In this document: positions 52,493-60,295 of the stretch, piece after piece
Layout: the number at the start of each line of letters is the position of its first letter
Numbering within the stretch: the stretch's first letter is position 1
Assembly: GCA_013824715.1 (NCBI GenBank)
Contig: PNOH01000023.1
Location: 1 to 64,000 of the forward strand
DNA length: 64,000 nucleotides
DNA from: Odoribacter sp.
Lineage (GTDB): Bacteria; Bacteroidota; Bacteroidia; Bacteroidales; Prolixibacteraceae
Direction of reading: 5' to 3'
Made by a program: the position numbers and the translations under genes
The notes under the pieces: model-generated
Databases searched by the model: none
The model's input: the letters and a program-made list of their open reading frames with translations, nothing else
Told to the model about the DNA's origin: nothing

Positions 52493-53821
52493 ATGAACAG
52501 CATGTATGTGAGCAAATTGGTGGACCTCACCCTGCCGGAAAAGAATGTTATTTATAACATGACTCATGAGGAAGCAGTTGAATTGGTTAAATCTGGCGAT
52601 GTAGAAGCAGTCCGAAAGATTGACGGGCAGTTTTCCCTGGTTTCTGTCGAAGGTAAAACCATCCGGATGGCACGGTCTATTGGTCGTCCGTTGCGTTATT
52701 TTATTGCCAAGAGACCAATCGGCCCTCAGTTGGTCATTGCTGAGAGGATTGATGTCATTTTCGATTATCTGAAACAGGAAGGCATGGACCATCAGTTCCA
52801 TCCATCATACACCCGGATGGTTCCCGCGCATTACATTACCAAAATTGAATTGTTGGGTTGTCCTGATCCAAATCCGGTTTACACTCGTTTCTTTACGCCC
52901 GAACGCAATAAATTCGTTCCGGAAGACGCCGGTCGGGTTGCTGCCGATTACATTGGAACCGTTTACAACGAAATTAAAAAATGGCTGAAATACCGTGCAA
53001 CTTCAGGACCAATTGGGGTAACGTTTTCTGCCGGTATCGACAGTGGATCTGTATTTTTGCTTACTTATCATGCTTTGATAGAACTTGGTGAAAGTCCATC
53101 GCGCCTAAAAGCATTCACACTTTCGATTGATGGCGATGGTGCAGATTTGCTTCAGGCAAGAAAATTTTTGGAAGCCGTGAATCTCGAGATGTTTCTGGAA
53201 CCCATTGAGGTTGAGTATTCCGCTTTGGACTGGAAAAAAGCAGTAACCATTACAGAAGATTATAAACCTCTTGATATACAGGCAGCTACCATGAATTTGG
53301 CGCTGCTTCAGGGAATCAGGTCACGTTATCCGGAATGGAAATACATTCTCGACGGCGATGGTGGTGATGAGAACCTGAAAGATTATCCGATTGAGGAAAA
53401 TCCTGAACTGACCATCCGCAGTGTGCTCAATAACCTGATGTTGTATCACGAAGGCTGGGGTGTGGAGTCAATCAAGCATTCTTTGACTTATTCAGGAGGA
53501 TTGAGCCGTGGTTACATGAGAACATTTGCCCCGGCAGATTTGCTCGGTTTCGAGGGATTTAGTCCATACACTCTGCCCAATGTGATCGAGATTTCAGAAG
53601 GAATTCCTTACATTGATCTGACCAATTGGGATCACCAGAAACTGTATGATTTAAAAGGACAATTTGTTTCTCAGGGTGTAAAAGCCATTACAGGAATGGA
53701 TATGCCGGTCTTTCCCAAAAGGCGCTTTCAGCATGGTGCAGCCTCTGAAAAATCATTTAAAAAGCATTTTCCTGAACGTGAAATAACCTACCGGAAAGAA
53801 TTCCTTTCAAAATATGAGTGA
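52493..53821 (+). CDS. Asparagine synthetase-like ATP-dependent amide ligase
   Basis: 442 residues. The C-terminal part (about 150-400) is an asparagine synthase/beta-lactam synthetase-type domain: PP-loop FSAGIDSGSVFL at about 175-186 for ATP, AFTLSIDGDGADLLQARKFLE, and YILDGDGGDENLKDYP at about 285. The N-terminal 140 residues resemble a class II glutaminase domain (FSLVSVEGKTIRMARSIGRPLRYF) but lack the N-terminal catalytic cysteine, since the protein starts MNSMYV. It therefore probably uses ammonia or an amine, or closes a ring, rather than hydrolysing glutamine. It overlaps the radical SAM gene by 8 bp, so the two act together. Substrate unknown. Confidence 0.88.
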   Translation: MNSMYVSKLVDLTLPEKNVIYNMTHEEAVELVKSGDVEAVRKIDGQFSLVSVEGKTIRMARSIGRPLRYFIAKRPIGPQLVIAERIDVIFDYLKQEGMDHQFHPSYTRMVPAHYITKIELLGCPDPNPVYTRFFTPERNKFVPEDAGRVAADYIGTVYNEIKKWLKYRATSGPIGVTFSAGIDSGSVFLLTYHALIELGESPSRLKAFTLSIDGDGADLLQARKFLEAVNLEMFLEPIEVEYSALDWKKAVTITEDYKPLDIQAATMNLALLQGIRSRYPEWKYILDGDGGDENLKDYPIEENPELTIRSVLNNLMLYHEGWGVESIKHSLTYSGGLSRGYMRTFAPADLLGFEGFSPYTLPNVIEISEGIPYIDLTNWDHQKLYDLKGQFVSQGVKAITGMDMPVFPKRRFQHGAASEKSFKKHFPEREITYRKEFLSKYE

Positions 53822-54770
53822 TCAACGGGAACCGGTAACTTTTGACAAATGGATTTTAGACAATCGTGGAACGAAAAATCCGGTTGATCCGTTCAAACCA
53901 TATTTCTGGCTGGCTGAAAAAGAACGACAGGTTTCGGGTGAAACAGAAAATACCGGAACGATTTTTCTGACCAACATGGAATGTCCGTTTCATTGTCTGA
54001 TGTGCGATTTATGGAAGAATACCACCGATCGTCCGGTTCCTGTTGGCGCTATTCCGGCACAAATTGAATGGGCGTTGGAACAGATGCCCAATGTCAAACA
54101 TTTGAAACTGTACAACAGCGGAAGTTTTTTTGATGAAAGGGCAATTCCGGTTGCTGATTATCCGAAAATCGCTTCACTTTTAAATGGCTTTGAAACGGTC
54201 ATTGTCGAAAGTCATCCCAAATTCATTAACGAAAGCTGTCTGCAATTCAGGGATATGTTAAAACCTGAATTACAGATCGCAATTGGTCTCGAAACCGTAC
54301 ATCCTCAAATTCTCCGGAAGCTTAATAAGCACGTGACGATTGATAATTTTCGCGATTCAGTAAAGTTTCTTGCCAGAAACGGTATCCGTTCCCGGGCTTT
54401 TATTTTGCTACGGCCTCCGTATCTTACCGAATCAGAAGGAATATTTTGGGCACAAAAGTCAATTGATTTTGCTTTCAGCGTTGGTGTAGAATGTTGCATC
54501 ATCATTCCTGTCAGGGCTGGCAATGGCGCTATGGAACAATTATTGGGAAGAGGTGATTTTAGCCTTCCCAAAATTGAATCGCTGGAAACCGTCCTGCAAT
54601 ATGGTATTGGCCTCAAAGCCGGGCGGGTCTTTGCCGATACCTGGGATTTGGGTTTGTTTTCCACCTGCCCGAAATGTTTGGAACAGAGGATTAACAGGAT
54701 TAATGCCATGAATCTGAATCAGGAAGTTGTTTTTCGCGAAAAGTGCATTTGTGAAGCAATTGAAATCTAA
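53814..54770 (+). CDS. Radical SAM protein partnered with the amide ligase
   Basis: 318 residues. The cluster motif C57-x3-C61-x2-C64 (NMECPFHCLMCDLWKN) is followed by a radical SAM partial barrel (LYNSGSFFDERAIP, ELQIAIGLETVHPQILRKLNKHVTIDNF, RAFILLRPPYLTESEG). The C-terminus adds four cysteines, C285, C288, C311 and C313 (STCPKC and KCIC), which could bind zinc or a second iron-sulfur cluster. The overall pattern recalls the TIGR01210/RaSEA-like group, some of which modify tRNA bases, but the neighbour is an amide ligase rather than a tRNA enzyme. Start ATG overlaps the ligase stop (ATGAGTGA). No precursor-peptide gene is seen nearby. It is the last of the co-directional genes of this locus. 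Confidence 0.88.
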   Translation: MSDQREPVTFDKWILDNRGTKNPVDPFKPYFWLAEKERQVSGETENTGTIFLTNMECPFHCLMCDLWKNTTDRPVPVGAIPAQIEWALEQMPNVKHLKLYNSGSFFDERAIPVADYPKIASLLNGFETVIVESHPKFINESCLQFRDMLKPELQIAIGLETVHPQILRKLNKHVTIDNFRDSVKFLARNGIRSRAFILLRPPYLTESEGIFWAQKSIDFAFSVGVECCIIIPVRAGNGAMEQLLGRGDFSLPKIESLETVLQYGIGLKAGRVFADTWDLGLFSTCPKCLEQRINRINAMNLNQEVVFREKCICEAIEI

Positions 54771-54777
54771 GTAGTAA

Positions 54778-56148
54778 TTAGATTTTCGATGGTAGTTTTA
54801 CGATTACCTTGGTTCCGTTTCCAGGCTCGGATGAAATCCTTATTGTTCCTTTGTGTGTTTTAATAATCTGATTGACAAGCTGAAGACCTATTCCTGTTCC
54901 CGGATATTCGATCGCGTTGGAGGCACGGTAAAAAGGTTCAAATACTTTTTGCAGGTCAGCTTCTGAAATACCAATGCCGTGGTCGGTAAATACCAGTTCG
55001 ATATGTTGACCAGTGTGTTCCATTTGAATGTCAACTGAATGATCATCTGAATATTTACAGGCATTGTCAATGATATTTGAAAGTGCTGCCTTTATCAAAG
55101 ATTCATCTCCATTCACAACCAGGTGATCCGAATCTGTAAGCGATTCACCCAGTGAAATATTAACATGATAATTCTTGTAGTGCTTTTGAATCTCTTCCTG
55201 TGCCTGCCAGAGAACTTCATCAATTCTGACTTCCTTGTCTATATTGATGATACTCTCTGATTTTGACCTTGCAACCATGAGTAAGCGGTTCGAAAGTATA
55301 ATCAGTGATTTGATGTCATCAAGAACCGATTCAATGGCAGCCTTATATTCCTCCGATGAACGGTCTTTCAACATCAGAACCTCCAGTTGTCCGTTTATTG
55401 AAGTGAGTGGGGTCCGGAGTTCATGTGAAGCATTGGAGATAAAATCCTTCTGAACGGCAAATGATGCTTCCAAACGTTCAAGCATATTATTGAAGGTTTT
55501 TGCCAGTTTCCCGATTTCATCCGATTCGTTGTTAACCGGTACCCTCAAATTCAGACTGGCAATAGAAATTTCTTCAACTCTTTTTACCACATTGCTCATA
55601 GGTTTCAATGCTCTTCCTGAATATATCCATCCCGCAAATGAGAACAAAACCAGACTGAGGCAGCATACCAGAACAAGTATAAACCTTAATTTTGCCAGAT
55701 AAAAGGATCCTTCAATATCGGTGGCTGCAGCTAATACGACAAACCTGTCGAGCTTGGCTGCATACAACACGCCAACAACTTCGTAGTTTCCCTGTTTGTA
55801 GGTTACATTCTCGAGCAACCTTATCCTTTCCAGAACGCTGTCAATTATTTTTATTTCATTGGATGGATCAGTAGAATAAATAACATCATTAAGGAAGTTT
55901 AGAACGATGATTTTCTCATTAATCAGATTAACAGGATTGTCCTTCTCCAGTCTCAAGACCCGGTCAGGATCAATTACTTTGGCCTCAAGCAGGAGCCTGG
56001 CGGTGCTCTTGGCTTTATTTCTTAAACGGTTGTTAAAATCTTCTTTTCTGAAGCTTGCAGAAGAATAATATGTAATCAATGAAGCAAAGATCATTATTAT
56101 TACTCCCCATAAAAGGAACTGTAATGTTAATCTGGTCCTGATCTGCAT
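54778..56148 (-). CDS. HAMP-domain sensor histidine kinase (OmpR-system type)
   Basis: 456 residues from ATG 56148. Transmembrane helices at about 9-30 and 155-177 enclose a periplasmic sensor of about 125 residues. HAMP domain about 178-231 (SGRALKPMSNVVKRVEEI). Phospho-acceptor H242 in SNASHELRTPLTS. ATPase domain about 345-455 with N-box AALSNIIDNACKYS, G1 TDHGIGI and G2 YPGTGIGLQLVNQIIK. It partners the regulator whose stop codon lies one base upstream of this ATG. It sits convergent with the radical SAM gene, 7 bp away. The sensed signal is unknown; a cell-envelope or nutrient cue is likely. Confidence 0.94.
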   Translation of the reverse strand: MQIRTRLTLQFLLWGVIIMIFASLITYYSSASFRKEDFNNRLRNKAKSTARLLLEAKVIDPDRVLRLEKDNPVNLINEKIIVLNFLNDVIYSTDPSNEIKIIDSVLERIRLLENVTYKQGNYEVVGVLYAAKLDRFVVLAAATDIEGSFYLAKLRFILVLVCCLSLVLFSFAGWIYSGRALKPMSNVVKRVEEISIASLNLRVPVNNESDEIGKLAKTFNNMLERLEASFAVQKDFISNASHELRTPLTSINGQLEVLMLKDRSSEEYKAAIESVLDDIKSLIILSNRLLMVARSKSESIINIDKEVRIDEVLWQAQEEIQKHYKNYHVNISLGESLTDSDHLVVNGDESLIKAALSNIIDNACKYSDDHSVDIQMEHTGQHIELVFTDHGIGISEADLQKVFEPFYRASNAIEYPGTGIGLQLVNQIIKTHKGTIRISSEPGNGTKVIVKLPSKI

Positions 56149-56149
56149 A

Positions 56150-56827
56150 CTATAAATCTCCGAAAATATAACCAAAGCCAACTTTGGTATGGATTAGCTT
56201 TTTATCGAATCCTTTGTCGATCTTTTTTCTTAAGAAATTCACATATACATCAACAACATTGGTTCCGGAATCAAAACTGACGTCCCAGACTTTTTCAACA
56301 ATGTCGTTTCGTGAAAGTACCCGCCCGCTGTTTCTCATGAAAAACTCAATCAATGCAAACTCTTTGGCTGTAAGTTCTATTTGAGTGATTCCCCTTTTAA
56401 CCGTTTTCCGGTTGAGATCCAGTTCAAGATCACCAAAAATGAGTTTATTTGACTGATCCACCGCTTTGTTTGCTGTTTTTAAAAGTACCTTAATCCTGGC
56501 AAGTAACTCCCTAAATTCAAATGGTTTAATCATATAGTCATCAGCTCCTGCATCAAATCCGATTAGCTTATCATCAGTGGTTCCTAGAGCTGTGAGCATT
56601 AGAATTGGGATATCCGGGTTTTTCAATTTAAGCTTTTTACATAAATCCAGTCCACTTATTCCGGGAATGATGATATCCAAAATAAACAGGTCGTATTGAT
56701 ATTGGTGGGCAAGATTGAAGGCAGATAATCCGTCATAAGCAATCTCCGCTTCATAGTTGCTCTCTTCAAGTCCTTTTTTTATAAATGAAGCTACTTTTGG
56801 TTCATCTTCAACTATAAGTATTCTCAT
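56150..56827 (-). CDS. OmpR/PhoB-family response regulator
   Basis: 225 residues from ATG 56827 (a TTG just before is less likely). Receiver domain about 1-118 with D51 as phospho-acceptor in LFILDIIIP and K in DYMIKPFEF; winged helix of OmpR/PhoB type about 128-225 (KLIFGDLELDLNRKTVKRG, RNSGRVLSRNDIVEKVWDVSFDSGTNVVDVYVNFLRKKID). Such regulators bind direct repeats about 11 bp apart. Arrays of TTTTAAT with that spacing are found in its own divergent promoter region with susC (56994-57042) and in front of two CRTAC operons, so this regulator is the leading candidate for controlling all three. Confidence 0.94.
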   Translation of the reverse strand: MRILIVEDEPKVASFIKKGLEESNYEAEIAYDGLSAFNLAHQYQYDLFILDIIIPGISGLDLCKKLKLKNPDIPILMLTALGTTDDKLIGFDAGADDYMIKPFEFRELLARIKVLLKTANKAVDQSNKLIFGDLELDLNRKTVKRGITQIELTAKEFALIEFFMRNSGRVLSRNDIVEKVWDVSFDSGTNVVDVYVNFLRKKIDKGFDKKLIHTKVGFGYIFGDL

Positions 56828-56993
56828 CAATTTTGATTTTATTTTTTAATTATTCAAAAACTTCCCGAATTCTCCTCAATTCAGCAATATTAAGAATTTT
56901 CGCACGAACTTAAGGTTGTATGAATAAAAAAAATGGGTAATTGTCTTATTTACAATATAGGAATAAAAAAAATACTTAAACAGAACCGGGAAG

Positions 56994-57042
56994 ATTAAAA
57001 AGAAATTAAAGCCAGATTAAAAAAGATTAAAAAAAGTTAAAA
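56994..57042 (-). promoter_or_regulatory. Five tandem ATTAAA direct repeats between the regulator and susC genes
   Basis: ATTAAAA 56994, ATTAAAG 57005, ATTAAAA 57016, ATTAAAA 57026, GTTAAAA 57036: spacings 11, 11, 10, 10. On the minus strand they read TTTTAAT, the unit found at 30750-30788 and 36277-36305. They end 39 bp before the susC -7 element. The array may regulate susC, the divergent two-component operon, or both. The rest of the gap 56828-57156 is AT-rich with no gene. Confidence 0.65.
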
Positions 57043-57081
57043 AATTGGAGGTGTTTATTTTTGTTTATTTGATAAGTTTCC

Positions 57082-57089
57082 TACCTTTG
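57082..57089 (+). promoter_or_regulatory. -7 promoter element (TACCTTTG) of susC-susD
   Basis: Perfect TAnnTTTG with TTTG at 57060-57063 at an 18-bp spacing as -33 element, matching the Bacteroidota promoter layout. Leader about 67 bp. Confidence 0.7.
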
Positions 57090-57156
57090 ATCAGATTATG
57101 CAATTAATAATTCTATTTATCTAACTAATTTATTCTAAATTTAAAAACAATTGACT

Positions 57157-60100
57157 ATGCAAATTACTACAATTGTGCGGCGTACAGCGCTGATTTTTCT
57201 CAGCATGGTCTTTTCGGTGGGCATCGTTTTTGCTCAGCAAAGAACCATTACAGGGAAGGTCACTGCGGAAGGAGAGGGGCCTGTTCCTGGCGTAACTGTT
57301 GTTGTCCAGGGGACAACTGTCGGAACTATCACTGACATGTCAGGTGCCTATTCCATTAGGGTACAAGGTCCTTCATCAGTGCTTGTCTTTTCATTTGTCG
57401 GTTATCAAACCAAACAGGTTACTGTAGGCTCTCAATCCACTATTGATGTGGTATTGATATCCGATGTAGTTGCTGTTTCGGAAGTTGTTGTAACAGGTTA
57501 CTCTTCCCAGCGAAAGAGGGACATTACAGGTGCAGTTGGCGTTGTTGAAACGACTGCATTAAAAGCTGTTCCAACCGGAAACATTACCAGCCAATTGCAA
57601 GGACGTACTTCCGGGATTACCGTAGTTGGATCAGGACAACCTGGGCAAACATCAAGGTTAAGGATCAGGGGATTCAGTTCATTCGAGAACAACGATCCTC
57701 TTTATATTGTTGACGGTGTTCCCACACAGAACATTGCTTCGATTAACCCCAATGATGTTGAATCAATTTCTGTTCTTAAAGATGCCGGCGCGGCTTCAAT
57801 TTACGGATCACGCGCATCAAACGGGGTTATCGTTATTACAACGAAAAAAGGTGCAATTGGTGTTAAGGTAACCTACGACATGTACACCGGTACCCAGCTT
57901 CCTGGTGGAGGTCCAACAAAGGATTTGCTTAATACCAAGGAATACGCAAACCTTCAGTGGTTGGTATATAAAAATGATGGAACAACTGAAACACACCCAA
58001 TTTACGGTCCATCGTCGAATGCAACTCCAACATTACCAAGCTGGGCTGCAGATACCGACTGGTATAAAACGATTACCAGGAATGCAAGTATATCGAACCA
58101 TGATGTTACCCTTTCCGGTGGTAACGATAATGCGAAATTCTTTGCAGGAGTTGGCGCTTTTATTCAGAATGGTATTATTAAACATACCGACACCAAGAAA
58201 TATACGGCCCGTTTCAACTCTGAATTTAAAATACTTGAAGGACGCGTAACCATTGGCGAAAATTTTGCAATGACTTATGGTTCAAGTCACGGTGTTGGAA
58301 ACCTTAATGAAGGCAGTCCGATCCAAATGGGTCCTTACCGGTCGCAACCCATTGTTCCAGCTATCATTACTACGCCAATTAAAGGTACAGCGCGTAATTT
58401 CGTGCCCGGAGAATATGGTGGAACCGGTCTTATTGCGCGTTTAGGTAATAATAGCAATGTTTTGGCAAACCTTGAAAGAGCCAAGGACAACAACAACTAC
58501 AATTTAAGCTTAATTGGAAGCGCCTTTGTTGATGTGAAGATCATGGATGGTTTGAATTTCAGGTCAAGACTAGGAGGTACATTCTTTAATGGAGCTTACT
58601 ATTCATTCAACCATTCGACCTACGAAAGGTCAGAAAACGTTGCTACCCCAAGTATGACTGAAGGGGCTAATTATGGTGGCAACTGGACCTGGGCGAATAC
58701 TGTTTCATATAACAAAACATTCGGAGATCATAAAGTTTCTGCTGTAGCAGGTTACGAGAGCAATAAAATTAGTATTTATCGTGAACTCAGCGGTCAACGT
58801 GCAGGATATTTTTCTGATGCTATAGATTACCGTAACTTGTCAAACGGTCAAACCATTGTTGCTGCTAATTCATTCGTCAGTACACCGGTTACTTTGGTTT
58901 CTCAATTTGCCAAAGCCGATTATTCATTCAGGGATAAATATTTGTTTAGCGCAACTATCCGTCGTGATGGTTCTTCAGTATTCAGCGATGATAAGCGTTA
59001 CGGAATTTTTCCATCGTTTTCTGCCGGATGGCGTATCAAAGACGAATCGTTCCTTAAAGACCTTAGCTGGCTTAATGATTTGAAATTAAGAGGTTCGTGG
59101 GGTACAATGGGTAACCAGCTTGCAGTTAGCCCGGCAAATGCTTATTCACTGTATGGTGGAGAGACAAATAACTCTTTCTACGACATCAGCGGAACTGGTA
59201 ACTCTTCAGCTCAGGGATTTCGCAAGAACCGGATTGGTAATCCTGATGCACAATGGGAAATCAATGTTACCACTGACATCGGTTTTGAGGCAACTCTTTT
59301 CGACAGCAAAATAGGAATCGTTTTCGACTGGTATTCCAAACAGACCAAAGACCTGTTATTCAATCCTGAATTACCAGGAACTGCTGGTAGCTCAAGTCAG
59401 CCTTTTGTAAATATTGCATCCATGTCAAACAAAGGTCTTGATATTGAATTAACTTACAAAAATACATTTGGAGATCTTGGTTTTAATGCAAGCGCTGTAA
59501 TTACTACGGTGAATAATGAGATTACTAAAGTTGCTGATGGTGTAAATTTCTTTGACTGGGGTGGATCAAGAATCGGATCTTACAACAGAAACCAGGTTGG
59601 ACATCCAATGTCATCATTCTTTGGTTACCAGGTAGCTGGTCTTTTCCAAAACGATGCTGAAGTTGCTTCCGCTGCTAAACAGGACGGCGCTGCACCAGGA
59701 TTTTTCAGATATGCTGATATCAACAACGATAAGGTAATTGATCCTAAAGACAGAACCTTTATTGGCAATCCAAATCCTGATTTTACTTACGGTTTGAACT
59801 TAGCATTTACCTATAAGAACTTTGATATTTCTACTTTCCTTTATGGTTCACAGGGCAATGATATTTTCAATAACAACAAATGGTGGGTTGACTTCTGGCC
59901 TTCTTTCCAGGGACAAAAAAGTCAGGACCTGCTGTATCGTAGTTGGACTACTTCAAATACCAGCGCTACTGTTCCAAAAGCATCCAACAAGTCAAATTTC
60001 TCAACCAATACAGTTTCTTCAAGTTACTACTTAGAGGATGGTTCATTCGTCAGGATGAAAAACCTGCAAATTGGTTATACAATGCCTGCCAGCAGCTTAA

Positions 60101-60276
60101 GTAAAGTATATCTTAAATCAGTAAGAGTATATGTTCAGGCTGTTAACTTATTCACTATTACCAAGTACTCAGGATTAGATCCTGAAATTGGCGGAGGTGA
60201 CCGCGCTTTCGGCGTGGATTCCGGTAACTACCCCAATGTGAAGCAATTCATTATAGGTCTCAATCTTACTCTGTAA
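57157..60276 (+). CDS. SusC/RagA-family TonB-dependent outer-membrane transporter
   Basis: 1039 residues from ATG 57157 (a TTG six bases before is less likely). Signal peptide about 1-28 (FAQQ), a carboxypeptidase-like beta-sandwich (about 29-115; TITGKVTAEGEGPVPGVTVVVQG), a plug domain (about 118-235; SEVVVTGYSSQRKRDITGAVGVVE, VDGVPTQNIASINPNDVESISVLKDAGAASIYGSRASNGVIVITTKKG) and a 22-strand barrel ending FIIGLNLTL. It imports oligosaccharides or other large nutrients together with the SusD-type lipoprotein encoded 19 bp downstream. No glycosidase gene follows in the window, so the substrate is unknown. Array 56994-57042 lies upstream. Confidence 0.96.
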   Translation: MQITTIVRRTALIFLSMVFSVGIVFAQQRTITGKVTAEGEGPVPGVTVVVQGTTVGTITDMSGAYSIRVQGPSSVLVFSFVGYQTKQVTVGSQSTIDVVLISDVVAVSEVVVTGYSSQRKRDITGAVGVVETTALKAVPTGNITSQLQGRTSGITVVGSGQPGQTSRLRIRGFSSFENNDPLYIVDGVPTQNIASINPNDVESISVLKDAGAASIYGSRASNGVIVITTKKGAIGVKVTYDMYTGTQLPGGGPTKDLLNTKEYANLQWLVYKNDGTTETHPIYGPSSNATPTLPSWAADTDWYKTITRNASISNHDVTLSGGNDNAKFFAGVGAFIQNGIIKHTDTKKYTARFNSEFKILEGRVTIGENFAMTYGSSHGVGNLNEGSPIQMGPYRSQPIVPAIITTPIKGTARNFVPGEYGGTGLIARLGNNSNVLANLERAKDNNNYNLSLIGSAFVDVKIMDGLNFRSRLGGTFFNGAYYSFNHSTYERSENVATPSMTEGANYGGNWTWANTVSYNKTFGDHKVSAVAGYESNKISIYRELSGQRAGYFSDAIDYRNLSNGQTIVAANSFVSTPVTLVSQFAKADYSFRDKYLFSATIRRDGSSVFSDDKRYGIFPSFSAGWRIKDESFLKDLSWLNDLKLRGSWGTMGNQLAVSPANAYSLYGGETNNSFYDISGTGNSSAQGFRKNRIGNPDAQWEINVTTDIGFEATLFDSKIGIVFDWYSKQTKDLLFNPELPGTAGSSSQPFVNIASMSNKGLDIELTYKNTFGDLGFNASAVITTVNNEITKVADGVNFFDWGGSRIGSYNRNQVGHPMSSFFGYQVAGLFQNDAEVASAAKQDGAAPGFFRYADINNDKVIDPKDRTFIGNPNPDFTYGLNLAFTYKNFDISTFLYGSQGNDIFNNNKWWVDFWPSFQGQKSQDLLYRSWTTSNTSATVPKASNKSNFSTNTVSSSYYLEDGSFVRMKNLQIGYTMPASSLSKVYLKSVRVYVQAVNLFTITKYSGLDPEIGGGDRAFGVDSGNYPNVKQFIIGLNLTL

Positions 60277-60295
60277 TTTTATAAACTAATTGAAT

